NCBI GenBank assembly: GCA_965268675.1
Contig: OZ254179.1
Coordinates: 496,001 to 560,000, forward strand
Origin: AAA044-D11 sp009705075
GTDB taxonomy: Bacteria; Actinomycetota; Actinomycetes; Nanopelagicales; Nanopelagicaceae
Length of the DNA: 64,000 nt
Direction of reading: 5' to 3'
A program made the position numbers and the translations under genes. Position 1 is the first letter of the stretch. Every line of letters begins with the position of its first letter. This document shows positions 21,810 through 32,033 of the stretch, one piece after another. The notes beneath the pieces were generated by a model that saw only the letters and a program-made list of their open reading frames with translations, was not told where the DNA came from and made no database searches.

Positions 21810-21947
21810 TTTTTAGTTGCTATAAATAATTTCTTGATTCTTTTGAGTGCCAGCCACTTGGCTCGATCATTTCTAATCATTGCAATAGGTGTACCTTGAA
21901 AATATACAGGCAGAGAAAGTTATGGGCCTGTAAAGAGAGAAGACATA

Positions 21948-22739
21948 ATGACACGTACATATGTAGTCACAGGATCTGCCTCCGGAATAGGCGCTGCAAC
22001 CGTAAGAATTCTTAAAGAATCTGGACATAAAGTAATAGGCGTTGATTTGAAAAATGCGGAAGTCGAAACAGACTTGAGTACCAGCATAGGCAGGAGCGAC
22101 GGAGTCAAGAAAGTTATTGAACTCGGCAATGGCTCTATCGATGCAGTTATTGCTTGCGCCGGATTAGCTCATCCAATTGCCAAGACTGTCTCCGTGAACT
22201 ATTTCGGGGTCACAGAATTTCTAACCGGGTTATTACCAACTCTGACAAAATCAAAAGAGCCCCGCGTAGTTGTAACGAGTTCCATGGCCTCATTAATGCC
22301 AAATAGCCCCGAACTTGTCGCTGCAATGTGTGCTGATAATGAAGTAGAAGCTTTAGCGATTGCTCAAGGGCTAGTAGACGCAGGTGGGGGATCTGAACAG
22401 TTAATTTACGGATCAACAAAACGTGCACTAAGTCGTTGGATTCGCCGCGAATGCATCAAGCCCCTATGGGCAGGTGCAGGAATTCCTCTTAATGCTGTAG
22501 GTCCTGGCATCGTGAAGACTCCGATGGTTGCCGAGATGATTGCAACTCAAGAAGCAAGAGATGCGATAGCAGCTCAAGTCCCAATGCCATTGAATGGGTA
22601 TATGGAGGCCGAAAGTGTTGCATCGCTATTAATTTGGCTATCGAGTCCAGAGAACACGCATACAACAGGTCAAACTATTTACATCGATGGTGGATCAGAT
22701 GCAGTGCTTCGTGGCGAAAATATTTGGGATTTGGCATAG
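21948..22739 (+). CDS. SDR, hydroxysteroid dehydrogenase-like
   Basis: 263 residues. TGSASGIGAAT binds the cofactor, CAGLAHP replaces NNAG, VVTSSMASLM holds the catalytic Ser and YGSTKRAL the Tyr/Lys pair. The end GQTIYIDGGSDAVLRG matches the 3-alpha-hydroxysteroid dehydrogenase/carbonyl reductase subgroup. Substrate not predictable. AGAGAGAAG precedes the ATG. Confidence 0.87.
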   Translation: MTRTYVVTGSASGIGAATVRILKESGHKVIGVDLKNAEVETDLSTSIGRSDGVKKVIELGNGSIDAVIACAGLAHPIAKTVSVNYFGVTEFLTGLLPTLTKSKEPRVVVTSSMASLMPNSPELVAAMCADNEVEALAIAQGLVDAGGGSEQLIYGSTKRALSRWIRRECIKPLWAGAGIPLNAVGPGIVKTPMVAEMIATQEARDAIAAQVPMPLNGYMEAESVASLLIWLSSPENTHTTGQTIYIDGGSDAVLRGENIWDLA

Positions 22740-22963
22740 CAACTTAAGTTAGAAACTTCCAATGTAAAGAGTTGGATTCGAGAAGTTCACTACTTTTTGA
22801 GTGCTACCCCTATGTATCGACAGCGTCATAAATGACTATGTGATTCAAACAATAACTCTGTAAGTGATAGCCCCTGCCTTTCTTACAAATATCTTTTTTT
22901 CAAGCGCAATGATTCATCTATATCAGTAAGACATCACACGGAGATATAGGAGATGTGAAGAAT

Positions 22964-23590
22964 ATGGAATCAACTAATAAGAAAATGATTGCAGTTGTCG
23001 CAGCGATTGGTTTATCCATTTCACTTGCTTCGACAGCAAGTGCCGCAACAAAAACAATCAGTTGTTATAAGGGAAAAATTGTTAAAAAAGTTACAGCGGT
23101 TAAACCAAAATGCCCCGCTGGCTATTCAAAAACAAAGCCCGTCGCCGCAAAGGCTGGTGCGGTCGCCTTTGATGCAACTTACAAGGGAAACATGGCGATA
23201 GTTTGGAGCGATACCAGCGTTCAAGCCCCATCAATAAATGCAACCGGGACAGGTTCAAATTTGGGGCTTGCAACTATGACCGGAAAAGGATCATCTGCGC
23301 CTCAAGCGCAGTGCAATCCATTCCAAGGAAGTGGAGTTCTCGCAGGTGGTGGAAATTCACTTAGCGTTGAGTTTGCTTCTAGTTCGGAAGCTTGTGCTGA
23401 TAGTGACGCTGCACCAGCGAACGTGACAATCAAAGGCAGCGCAACAATCACCGGAGGAACTGGGAAATATGCCGGCGCCTCTGGGACTTTAAAAGCAACA
23501 GGAAGTTTTGCAATTAAGACAACTACAGCAGGGTCTAAGGAGAGTAGCTCTTTAACCATAAATCTTGTCGGCAATGTAATTACCAAATAG
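22964..23590 (+). CDS. Secreted beta-rich protein with Cys-containing N-terminal motif
   Basis: From ATG 22964 the protein has 208 residues. The signal peptide is IAVVAAIGLSISLASTASAA. It is followed by TISCYKGKIVKKVTAVKPKC, a two-Cys motif that I know from secreted actinobacterial proteins but cannot assign a function. The rest is a Gly/Ser/Thr-rich beta domain with paired cysteines, ending in GGTGKYAGASGTLKATGSF, like allene-oxide-cyclase-type barrels. A GTG 9 bases upstream is less likely because TAGGAG lies only 2 nt before it. The 215 bp before the gene hold nothing else that I recognise. Confidence 0.65.
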   Translation: MESTNKKMIAVVAAIGLSISLASTASAATKTISCYKGKIVKKVTAVKPKCPAGYSKTKPVAAKAGAVAFDATYKGNMAIVWSDTSVQAPSINATGTGSNLGLATMTGKGSSAPQAQCNPFQGSGVLAGGGNSLSVEFASSSEACADSDAAPANVTIKGSATITGGTGKYAGASGTLKATGSFAIKTTTAGSKESSSLTINLVGNVITK

Positions 23591-23636
23591 TTCGAGTAGT
23601 TCAAATAGCAATAACTAGATAAGGAGCAACAAAGAA

Positions 23637-24590
23637 ATGAAAAAGATAATTTCAAGTGTCTTGACTGGCGCTTTGATTATGGCCGGCGGAATGGCAATGA
23701 GTGCGCCTGCTGCAAATGCAGCTGCTACTCCAACCTTCGTCCTATCAGGTGGCAACGGGGTATATGGATTAGATCCAATTTCAATCGTTGCAACAGCAGG
23801 CGCAGAAGGAAACGTTAAATATATGGTTGGCGGCGTAGTCCTTACTGGATGCGATGCATCTGCAACTACATCAGTTGCACCATTCGTTGCAAAGTGTGCC
23901 TGGACTCCTGCCGCACCTGGCCCAGCAACATTAACTGCAACATTCACTCCTAAAGATGCAGCGGCATTCACAGCAGCAACTTCAAATACTCTTATGGTCA
24001 AGGTTGGAACCCCAGTACAGGGTGTTGTTTCACCAATACATATCTATGTTGATGAAGTTTTAGCATCTGGTTCAACAGGTGCATTGGCTCCACGCTTTGG
24101 CCAAGGTTGCACAGTTTCAAGTGAATACATCATTGGACAACAGATCGTTTTCCGAGTTTATGCAAATAATGCCGACCAAGGCGGAGCCGTAATGGACACA
24201 TCAAACACCGCGGCAGCATTTATTGAAGTTGTAGGAATGAAAGATCCGCTGAAGTTGAATTATGGAAACCACAGTGGAGTCGCATTCTGGACCGCAGTTT
24301 TGAATACCGGAACAGCCGAAGGTAAATACAGCACCCTTGGAGTTATCAAGTTCAAGGTAACTATGGTTGCTAAGGATCAGAAGACTGCAAAAGTTCTTTC
24401 AACTAAGTTGGCTCCAAAGAAGGTAAATGGCAAGAACGTTTACGATTCTGAAGGTCGCTTGGTTTCAGAGCGCGTTACTTACTATCGCACCGTAACCATG
24501 AATCCAATTCTTAAAGGTGCAGTTGCAACTTGGGAATCTAACTTCACTGCCGCATCACAGCTAACCCTGTATGCAGTTCCAAAGGCATAA
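23637..24590 (+). CDS. Secreted protein with an Ig-like N-terminal domain
   Basis: 317 residues. Signal peptide SVLTGALIMAGGMAMSAPAANA. Residues 30-120 look like a bacterial Ig-like repeat (GPATLTATFTPKDAAAFTAA). A second domain with VDEVLASGSTGALAPRFGQGC, FRVYANNADQGG and VTYYRTVTMNPI is not recognised. AAGGAGC precedes the ATG. It follows the preceding secreted protein by 46 bp and is separated from the next by a strong hairpin. High expression as a cell-surface protein is possible. Confidence 0.6.
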   Translation: MKKIISSVLTGALIMAGGMAMSAPAANAAATPTFVLSGGNGVYGLDPISIVATAGAEGNVKYMVGGVVLTGCDASATTSVAPFVAKCAWTPAAPGPATLTATFTPKDAAAFTAATSNTLMVKVGTPVQGVVSPIHIYVDEVLASGSTGALAPRFGQGCTVSSEYIIGQQIVFRVYANNADQGGAVMDTSNTAAAFIEVVGMKDPLKLNYGNHSGVAFWTAVLNTGTAEGKYSTLGVIKFKVTMVAKDQKTAKVLSTKLAPKKVNGKNVYDSEGRLVSERVTYYRTVTMNPILKGAVATWESNFTAASQLTLYAVPKA

Positions 24591-24624
24591 CTAGCAGCAT
24601 CAGCTCGAACGCTCCTTAGCGGAA

Positions 24625-24661
24625 GGTTGAGGTCCGATTGTAGGTCAGCCGGACCTCGACC
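24625..24661 (+). terminator. Strong hairpin between two secreted-protein genes
   Basis: GGTTGAGGTCCG (24625-24636) pairs with CGGACCTCGACC (24650-24661) over 12 bp, with one G-U. No T run follows in either direction, so it may be a transcript stabiliser or attenuator rather than an intrinsic terminator. Confidence 0.5.
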
Positions 24662-24708
24662 TCTAAGGAAAATACCCAGAAACTTTTAACATCGGAGAGA
24701 AGGAAAAA

Positions 24709-26397
24709 ATGAAAAAAAGAGAGAAGAGATCGTTTAGCTCGGTAGCACTTCGAGTTGCAGTTGCATCAATTCTTCCAATTGCATCGTTAACGTTTGTATC
24801 AAATGCAAGTGGAGCGGATGCCCCAGTAGCCACGACACTTGTTCGCCCAGAAGGGCTACCAAATATTCCCGCTCTTCCATTTACGGGGGTCAAGGCAGCA
24901 ACTTTTACGACACCGAACTCAATGGTTAATTTGACTACTAGTCCATCTCAAGGAGTGGTCGGTGATTCTTTCAAGATTGATGGCAAGGCGCTTCTACCTG
25001 ATACTGAATACGTTCTGACATGGTCAACTTCAGATGCAAGCTGGTTGGCTGGAATTGAACCGAACACTGTTAACTACATGGGAACTTCTTACGTTAATTA
25101 CCACGTGAATCTGGCGAATGTGAAAACGAATGCAACAGGCGGGTTTAGTTATAGTGCGAAGATCCCATCTGATTGGGGCGGAGTTCATGATATTTATTTG
25201 GTTAAAGATGGCGTCGCCGCAGGACACGGAGGCGTGCAAGTATCTAGAAGCTTTAACATGTCACCAAAGAGCGGACCAATAGGAACTCCAATAACAGTTA
25301 CTTACACCGGACTAGGACCAAAGTTATATGCAGCAGGTTCTGCTCTTATCTATGACAATCATTTTGCTGGCGAGATGATGGCGCGATGGTCTCGTGGAAC
25401 CGCGAAGGCAGTGATTCTTGCGACCGGAAAAGTCGGAAACCATTTAATCCAAGCGAATGAGGCAATCTCATTTTCTTATTTGAACGTTCTCCAATCTCCG
25501 GTCCCATATGCAAATAGTGGGCAAGGAATCTTTAAGATTACAAAAGATCCAGGAGCATTCAAGCCTTATGTGAAATATCCAACTAAGGTAACTCCGACCG
25601 TAAGCCAGCGAACAACACTTTCAAGTATAGGTCTTGATCCAAATACCAACGCCGTTGCCTCACTTTCGATCGATAGCGGCCCAGTTGGAAGTAAGACCAC
25701 TTTAAACGTAACTGGTCTTACGACTACTGGATCCCATCAAATAGTTTGGGCGACAGTTGTAGGAAACCGCGTCAATTGCAGTGGAACTTGTTGGATATAC
25801 AACTCAATTCCTCTTGCGACAGTTGATGTTACAAGTAGCACTTTAAGCAAAGAAGTTACTATTCCAGATCACCTTGGTGGATGGCATGTAATTCAGATCA
25901 AGCAGGGTGATGTCATTGAAGCTCAATCAATCTTTTATGTAAAAGAGAGCATCATGAACTTTTATGACAAGGCCGGGAAAGTAATTGGTTCAGGTTTAGC
26001 TACTGCCGATACTTCTGGTTCTGCTGAAGCTTTTGCTGCTGGCGGCGCTGGAAGGCCAACGAACACCTTCAAAGAGAATGAAGAGTTCACGATTAGTATC
26101 AAAGGCGTTGGTTGGACGCAGTTCGATAATACTTTGGCCGTAACTTACGACAATAGTTACATCGGTTATGGCTGCGGGTTCAACTCAAATGGATATTTGG
26201 TAGTCCATCTCCGCGCAACTGGGGGAGTTGGAACTCATGTCATCGATCTGCGGCCACTTCTTTATACGCAACAACCATCATTTGCTAGCACGCCATATGG
26301 AATGACACCAGTGCTGACATCTGAAAATGATTTCCCTGGGCTTGCCCTTGGCTATCAAATTCCACAGTTCCACTTTGCAATTAACGTTGTGAAGTAA
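24709..26397 (+). CDS. Large secreted protein with repeated TIG/Ig-like domains
   Basis: 562 residues. Signal peptide region VALRVAVASILPIASLTFVSNASGA. Several beta-sandwich-like repeats carry phrases such as NLTTSPSQGVVGDSFKIDG, MSPKSGPIGTPITVTYTGLG and SIDSGPVGSKTTLNVTGL, typical of IPT/TIG folds. SDWGGVHDIYLVKDG and DHLGGWHVIQIKQGD are two further matching repeats with Trp and His. Location is extracellular; function unknown, perhaps adhesion or carbohydrate binding. AGAAGGA precedes the ATG. The 3' end overlaps the convergent MMPL gene by 17 nt. Confidence 0.65.
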   Translation: MKKREKRSFSSVALRVAVASILPIASLTFVSNASGADAPVATTLVRPEGLPNIPALPFTGVKAATFTTPNSMVNLTTSPSQGVVGDSFKIDGKALLPDTEYVLTWSTSDASWLAGIEPNTVNYMGTSYVNYHVNLANVKTNATGGFSYSAKIPSDWGGVHDIYLVKDGVAAGHGGVQVSRSFNMSPKSGPIGTPITVTYTGLGPKLYAAGSALIYDNHFAGEMMARWSRGTAKAVILATGKVGNHLIQANEAISFSYLNVLQSPVPYANSGQGIFKITKDPGAFKPYVKYPTKVTPTVSQRTTLSSIGLDPNTNAVASLSIDSGPVGSKTTLNVTGLTTTGSHQIVWATVVGNRVNCSGTCWIYNSIPLATVDVTSSTLSKEVTIPDHLGGWHVIQIKQGDVIEAQSIFYVKESIMNFYDKAGKVIGSGLATADTSGSAEAFAAGGAGRPTNTFKENEEFTISIKGVGWTQFDNTLAVTYDNSYIGYGCGFNSNGYLVVHLRATGGVGTHVIDLRPLLYTQQPSFASTPYGMTPVLTSENDFPGLALGYQIPQFHFAINVVK

Positions 26398-28492
26398 ATA
26401 ATTTAGGAAGCCACCAGTTCCATCTGCCAAGCAGAACCATTGTGCTTGGCAGAAGGAACGTTCGAATTATTGTGGCATCAATAGCTACTCCAACTGCTAG
26501 GCCGATACCAAGTTCTTGAAGTCCAGCGAAATGTCCACTGGCCAGCCCCATTACCGCGACAAACATGACCGCAGCCGCCGCCGTAATAACACCAATCGTC
26601 TTTGCCAAACTCTCTTCAATGGCATGTTCATTTGTAGCGCCGAGGTCGATTGCTTCCTTCATTCTAGAAAGTAGAAATACTTCGTAATCCATCGTGAGCC
26701 CGAAGAGGATCGCGAAGATAAAAATCAAAACCCAGGCCTCAATTTCTTCAACTTGATGGGTATTGGGAAGCGTGGAACCAACACCATATTTAAAGACTAG
26801 AACTATCGCAGCATATGAAACTGAAGTTGAAAGCAGATTTAGAACAATAGCCTTCAGAGGTAAGACAATTGATTTGAAGGTTCTTGCAAGGAGAAAAAAG
26901 GCAAATAAGAGCGTGAAGAGAATTATTAGGGGGAGAGTGCTCTTTAACTTTTCAATTAAATCAACGCCCTGAGCAGCTGCGCCACCGACAAAAATCGGAA
27001 CAGTTTTTGGGAATTCTGATTCCGGAAGGTATTTCTCTCGGATCTCTTTTACTAGCGCTTGTGTTTGCGGTGAACCAAATTCGCTCTTTGAGATAACTAA
27101 TATTCGTAAATATCGGCCTGTGGCATCGATGTAAGGTAATTTCTCGCCACCTGCAACAGTAAATACTTCAGGGTTTGCAGAAATACTATTTGCCAAAGCG
27201 ATTCTCGCCGACTTGCTCTCGTTGCTAAGTGCGGCTCCAGAACTTCCCAGATCCATAATTATTGCGATTGGCGTTATCGAGCCAGCACCTGCTTTTTCTG
27301 CTGCCCAATTTAAGGCCGCTGCAGACTCAAGATTCTTCGGAATTGCGCTCATCGAACTCGGCGTAAGTGAGAGTGAAAGCATCGGTGTTGCGGCTATCAA
27401 TAACGTGAAAGTTGAGGTGAGAAAAACTAGCTTTGGTTTTTTGATAACTAGCTTTGTTACTCGTGTAATTAGTGAATTTGCGCCACGCTCTCGCTCCCAG
27501 ATTCCGTGAAATTTTCTTGGAGTTGAACCCTTGCGTCCGAAATACGAAAGGAGCGCAGGTTGCAGTGTTAGTGCGCAGGCAACTGAAATCAGCGGCACGA
27601 GGGCGCCTGCAACTCCTAATGATCTAACAAATGGAATTGGCATTAGTAATAGGCAAGCTAGGCCACCTGTAACTATGAAACCTGACAAAACTACTGTTCG
27701 ACCAGCCGTTCTCATTGTTTCTATTACCGCCTGATCCACCGAGGAATTCACTTTCAACTCTGATCTAAATCTATGTTGTATTAAGAGCGAATAATCAACT
27801 GCAAGTCCAAGTCCAATTAGCGCCACGATGTTGGGAATGTATAGAACCATCATAAAATTTAGGGCTATTAAGTAGATGGTTCCGAGCGCTGTTCCAATCA
27901 CAGCGATAGCTATGATGAAAGGAATTAGAACAGTGAAGGATAATCCTAAGATTAATATCAGAATAACTAGCGCAAAAAATATTGCAATCAACTCTCCGCG
28001 ATGAAGGTCAGATGCCATGACAGGTGTTACATCGCTCTTAATTGCAGGGGGACCAGTAACTTGTGCCTGGCTTAACCCTGATTCGGACAACTTGTCTCGG
28101 AGAACTTCCGTGTACTTTGAAGCTTCATTCAAATCAAATGGTGTAGAAATATTTGTTATTAAAACGCCACCGATTGCTCGCTGGAAACTTATTCTTGAAT
28201 CTGGAATAACTCTAGAAGCCCCTTCAATCTTCGATTCAAGTTCGGTGATTTCTGTTGGGGTCGCATTTTTAAAATTCAAGAGAATTGTAAGTGTGCCCTC
28301 GGTATTCTCATTGAAACCCGCTGCAAGCAAGGCCTCTGCGGAAGCTGATCCGCTATTTGGGATTGTGAGTGAAGTAGTCAGATGTTGATCAAGATTCAAG
28401 GCGGCGGTGAGGCCAAACAGAGTTAGGACAACCCAAAGGCCAACAGCTTTAAACCGGTTTCGAATTACGAATCTTGTCCACTTCTCAAGCAC
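26381..28492 (-). CDS. MMPL/RND-family transporter
   Basis: About 703 residues from a GTG at 28492 (reading VLEKWTRFVIRNRF, the normal MMPL start); the frame is open 60 bases further upstream. Twelve helices come in two halves, each following an extracytoplasmic loop domain. ALIGLGLAVDYSLL in helix 4 and FGLTMDYEVFLLSRMKEA in helix 10 hold the conserved Asp-Tyr proton-relay pairs. MMPL proteins use the proton gradient to export lipids or hydrophobic compounds. The C-terminus is short, without the long MmpL3 tail. Confidence 0.9.
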   Translation of the reverse strand: MLEKWTRFVIRNRFKAVGLWVVLTLFGLTAALNLDQHLTTSLTIPNSGSASAEALLAAGFNENTEGTLTILLNFKNATPTEITELESKIEGASRVIPDSRISFQRAIGGVLITNISTPFDLNEASKYTEVLRDKLSESGLSQAQVTGPPAIKSDVTPVMASDLHRGELIAIFFALVILILILGLSFTVLIPFIIAIAVIGTALGTIYLIALNFMMVLYIPNIVALIGLGLAVDYSLLIQHRFRSELKVNSSVDQAVIETMRTAGRTVVLSGFIVTGGLACLLLMPIPFVRSLGVAGALVPLISVACALTLQPALLSYFGRKGSTPRKFHGIWERERGANSLITRVTKLVIKKPKLVFLTSTFTLLIAATPMLSLSLTPSSMSAIPKNLESAAALNWAAEKAGAGSITPIAIIMDLGSSGAALSNESKSARIALANSISANPEVFTVAGGEKLPYIDATGRYLRILVISKSEFGSPQTQALVKEIREKYLPESEFPKTVPIFVGGAAAQGVDLIEKLKSTLPLIILFTLLFAFFLLARTFKSIVLPLKAIVLNLLSTSVSYAAIVLVFKYGVGSTLPNTHQVEEIEAWVLIFIFAILFGLTMDYEVFLLSRMKEAIDLGATNEHAIEESLAKTIGVITAAAAVMFVAVMGLASGHFAGLQELGIGLAVGVAIDATIIRTFLLPSTMVLLGRWNWWLPKLFTSQR

Positions 28493-28583
28493 ATTGCAGT
28501 GTATCGAGAAGATTTGGAGGTGAACATTAATTTGTTGAGTATTAGTATTCACTTGTCGTAGTCATCAATGAAGGAGCGCAAGA

Positions 28584-30755
28584 ATGTCTGATTCAACAGC
28601 TAATTCCGGAAAATGCCCAGTAGCCCATGGCGCAATTACCACGGTTGAGCGTTCAAATCTGGATTGGTGGCCAAAGACTCTAAACCTAGATATTTTGCAT
28701 CAGCATGACACTAAGACTAATCCGTTAGGTAAAGATTTTAATTACATTGATGAGTTGAAGAAGTTAGATGTAGCGGCACTTAAGAAAGATATGCACGCAC
28801 TCATGACAGATAGCCAGAAGTGGTGGCCAGCGGACTGGGGACACTATGGCGGATTAATGATTCGTATGTCATGGCATGCAGCTGGTACTTATCGCACTGC
28901 AGATGGTCGCGGTGGTGGTGGAACGGGTAATGAAAGATTTGCACCGCTTAACTCTTTTCCAGATAACGTAAATCTCGATAAGGCTCGTCGACTTCTTTGG
29001 CCAATCAAAAAGAAGTATGGCAATAGCGTTAGCTGGGCAGATTTATTGGTCCTTGCCGGAACAATCGCTTATGAATCAATGGGGCTAAAGACCTTTGGCT
29101 TTGGCTTTGGACGTGCAGATATTTGGCACCCAGAGATTGATATTTATTGGGGATCAGAGAAGGAATGGCTGGCGCCAAGTGATTCTCGTTATGGTGATTT
29201 AAATGATGCGTCGACAATGGAGAACCCACTAGCTGCTGTGCAGATGGGGTTGATTTATGTAAACCCTGAAGGTGTAAATGGGAAACCAGATCCAATTAGA
29301 ACTGCAGCACATGTTCGCGAAACTTTTGCACGTATGGCAATGAATGATGAAGAGACCGTTGCTCTTACTGCTGGTGGTCACACTGTTGGTAAAGCGCATG
29401 GAAATGGCAGCGCAGCCCGACTTGGTCCAGCACCAGAAGGCGCAGATATCTCAGAACAAGGTCTTGGTTGGATGAATCACGAGACTCGAAGCGTTGGCCG
29501 AGATACCGTCTCAAGTGGCATTGAAGGTGCCTGGACTACAAATCCAACTAAGTGGGATAACGGATACTTCCACTTGCTATTCAAGTACGACTGGGAGCTA
29601 AAGAAATCTCCGGCAGGCGCTCAGCAATGGGAGCCAATCAATATTGAAGAAGCAGATAAGCCGGTTGATGTTGAAGATCCTTCAATTAGATACAACCCAA
29701 TAATGACTGATGCAGATATGGCAATGATTAAGGATCCGATTTATCGTGAAATCTCAGAGCGATTCCATAAAGATCCAGATTACTTCAGCGAAGTATTTGC
29801 GCGCGCCTGGTTCAAACTTACCCACCGCGATTTAGGACCTAAGGCTCGCTACTTCGGACCAGATGTTCCTGCTGAAGATTTGATTTGGCAAGATCCAATT
29901 CCTGCTGGAAAGTCTGATTACAAAGTTGAAGATGTTAAGGCGAAGATTGAAGCAACTGAACTTTCAGTCTCGGATTTAGTTACAACAGCTTGGGATAGCG
30001 CTCGCACATTCCGTGGTTCTGATATGCGTGGTGGAGCAAACGGTGCTCGTATCCGTCTTGCGCCACAGAAAGATTGGGAAGGTAACGAACCGGCTCGCTT
30101 ACAGAAAGTTCTATCTGTGCTAGAGCCAATTGCGAAGTCAACGGGGGCAAGCCTTGCTGATGTAATTGTTCTTGCCGGAAATATTGGGATTGAAAAAGCT
30201 GCAAAGGCGGCTGGCCATGTCGTTAAAGTCCCATTCACTCCAGGACGCGGTGATGCAACTCAAGAGCAGACCGATGTCGACTCTTTTGCACCGCTAGAAC
30301 CGGTGCACGATGGCTATCGCAACTGGCTCAAGAAAGATTACGTAGTTAGCGCCGAAGAGTTAATGCTCGATCGCACACAACTAATGGGCTTAACGGCTCA
30401 TGAAATGACTGTTCTTGTTGGCGGTATGCGCGTTATTGGAACGAATCACGGCGGCACCAAGCATGGTGTCTTCACAGAGCGCGTTGGCGAACTGACTCCT
30501 GACTTCTTCACAACAATCACAGACATCACATATGTCTGGGAACCTGCCGGAGATAATCTTTATAAGATTCGTAATCGCGAAACTGGCGAAGTTAAGTACA
30601 CCGCAACCCGCGTTGATTTAATCTTCGGATCTAATTCAATTCTTCGTGCATATGCCGAGGTTTATGCCCAAGATGACAGCAAAGATAAGTTTGTGAATGA
30701 CTTTATCGCTGCTTGGACCAAAGTTATGAACGCGGATCGTTTTAACCGCGACTAG
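28584..30755 (+). CDS. katG: Catalase-peroxidase KatG
   Basis: 723 residues, full length with both the N-terminal catalytic and C-terminal structural halves. The distal haem residues are in MIRMSWHAAGTYR (Arg, Trp, His), and the proximal His is in TAGGHTVGKAHG. The Tyr of GLIYVNPEG and a Met in the ETFARMAMND segment complete the Trp-Tyr-Met crosslink. It removes hydrogen peroxide in the cytoplasm. AAGGAGCG precedes the ATG. The stop shares a CTAG with the convergent alkD gene. The loop GRGGGGTGNERFAP differs slightly from the usual GRGGAGxGxQRFAP. Confidence 0.97.
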   Translation: MSDSTANSGKCPVAHGAITTVERSNLDWWPKTLNLDILHQHDTKTNPLGKDFNYIDELKKLDVAALKKDMHALMTDSQKWWPADWGHYGGLMIRMSWHAAGTYRTADGRGGGGTGNERFAPLNSFPDNVNLDKARRLLWPIKKKYGNSVSWADLLVLAGTIAYESMGLKTFGFGFGRADIWHPEIDIYWGSEKEWLAPSDSRYGDLNDASTMENPLAAVQMGLIYVNPEGVNGKPDPIRTAAHVRETFARMAMNDEETVALTAGGHTVGKAHGNGSAARLGPAPEGADISEQGLGWMNHETRSVGRDTVSSGIEGAWTTNPTKWDNGYFHLLFKYDWELKKSPAGAQQWEPINIEEADKPVDVEDPSIRYNPIMTDADMAMIKDPIYREISERFHKDPDYFSEVFARAWFKLTHRDLGPKARYFGPDVPAEDLIWQDPIPAGKSDYKVEDVKAKIEATELSVSDLVTTAWDSARTFRGSDMRGGANGARIRLAPQKDWEGNEPARLQKVLSVLEPIAKSTGASLADVIVLAGNIGIEKAAKAAGHVVKVPFTPGRGDATQEQTDVDSFAPLEPVHDGYRNWLKKDYVVSAEELMLDRTQLMGLTAHEMTVLVGGMRVIGTNHGGTKHGVFTERVGELTPDFFTTITDITYVWEPAGDNLYKIRNRETGEVKYTATRVDLIFGSNSILRAYAEVYAQDDSKDKFVNDFIAAWTKVMNADRFNRD

Positions 30756-31459
30756 CGCGAGGAAGCTAACCATTTCTTACGTTCTTGTTCTGGCAATTTC
30801 TCGATTGAATATCGCAGCGCAGTTCTAGGCATTATTTTTGCATTTTCACTTAAGAATGCCCGCAATGTTTTTGGATCTCGTTTTCCGACTTCGCGCAACA
30901 TCCAGCCAACTGCTTTATGAATTAAATCGTGATCGTCCTCCAAGAGTAACTTTGCTATCGTGATAGTTGGATCTAATTCTCCGGCTCGAATAAAAGCAAA
31001 GGTGAAGATCATTGCGATTCGGCGTATCCAAAGTGAATTATTCACTGCTAACTTCTCAAGGAGAGAGTAAGGATCAGTTTCATTAATTAGATATCTCCCA
31101 ATGATTGGGGCTGTTACATCCACTAAATCCCAATTATTTATATATCCGGATCGAGCCTGCTTCAGATAGAAATCGAATATCTTCTTCTCGGTCTTTCGAT
31201 CTATTGCTGCGGAATACTGGATGGTTAGAATAATTAAACCGCAGAGGCGTAGCTCGTGAAATGGGGAGGCTGTTAGCTCTGCAACCTGCTCCAACGAAAT
31301 AGCCTGGTATTTCTTTGCCACGACCCTGATTTCAGGGACGGTTAACCCCAGGAAAACATCACCCTCACCGTATTGACCTTTTGCGGTCTGGAAAAATCGT
31401 TGCAGTTCGAATGCTCGATTAGGTTTTGCTAGAGCCTTGAGTTCTGTCGCTGCACTCAT
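30752..31459 (-). CDS. DNA alkylation repair protein, AlkD family
   Basis: 235 residues built of HEAT-like helical repeats. LGLTVPEIRVVAKKY at the N-terminus, NNWDLVDVTAPIIGRYL in the middle (with the catalytic-region Trp and Asp) and AVGWMLREVGKRD are AlkD hallmarks. The enzyme removes bulky or cationic alkyl bases from DNA. TAAGAT lies 6 nt before the ATG (leaderless). Divergent from the SRPBCC gene. Confidence 0.88.
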   Translation of the reverse strand: MSAATELKALAKPNRAFELQRFFQTAKGQYGEGDVFLGLTVPEIRVVAKKYQAISLEQVAELTASPFHELRLCGLIILTIQYSAAIDRKTEKKIFDFYLKQARSGYINNWDLVDVTAPIIGRYLINETDPYSLLEKLAVNNSLWIRRIAMIFTFAFIRAGELDPTITIAKLLLEDDHDLIHKAVGWMLREVGKRDPKTLRAFLSENAKIMPRTALRYSIEKLPEQERKKWLASSR

Positions 31460-31503
31460 ATTTGAATCTTATATCTGAGATACTTTTGAAGTAAGGTTTT
31501 CTT

Positions 31504-31986
31504 ATGAGCCAAAATCCTATGAGATCAGAGATTTTCGATACCGGAAATCCGGAGATAAAAGCGGCCCGAATTGAAATTGCCGCCAGCCCAGCCACGATTT
31601 TTGCGATTTTAAGTGACCCAAGACGACACAAAGATATTGATGGGTCTTCCACGATAACCGCAAGTATTAGCGGTCCAGAGAAACTAGAACTAGGGTCAAA
31701 ATTCGGAATGAAGATGCATCTGGGCATTAACTACAGAATTACAAATACTGTAGTCGAATACCGTGAAGATGAATTGATCGCTTGGCGACATATCGGAAGG
31801 TGGATCTGGCGCTATGAGTTGAAAATTCTTGGGCCGAATTTAACTCAAGTTACCGAGATTTTTGATGCCTCTTCTTGCCCAGCGATATCTAAATTCTGGT
31901 TAAAAATTCGCAACGCTCACTCATGGGCTCAAGTTGCGGTTGCAAAGACTCTAGTTAGATTGAAGGCTGTAGCCGAATCCGCTTGA
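31504..31986 (+). CDS. SRPBCC (polyketide cyclase/START-like) protein
   Basis: 160 residues. IEIAASPATIFAILSDPRRHKDIDGS is the usual opening of SRPBCC proteins, with a curved sheet and C-terminal helix (WAQVAVAKTLVRLKAVAE). It binds a hydrophobic ligand in a deep pocket; the ligand is unknown. TAAGGT lies 6 nt before the ATG (leaderless). Confidence 0.82.
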   Translation: MSQNPMRSEIFDTGNPEIKAARIEIAASPATIFAILSDPRRHKDIDGSSTITASISGPEKLELGSKFGMKMHLGINYRITNTVVEYREDELIAWRHIGRWIWRYELKILGPNLTQVTEIFDASSCPAISKFWLKIRNAHSWAQVAVAKTLVRLKAVAESA

Positions 31987-32033
31987 AATTAAAGCGTAGA
32001 ATTAAGGCTTAACTAGTTTAAAGAGGTGGACCG

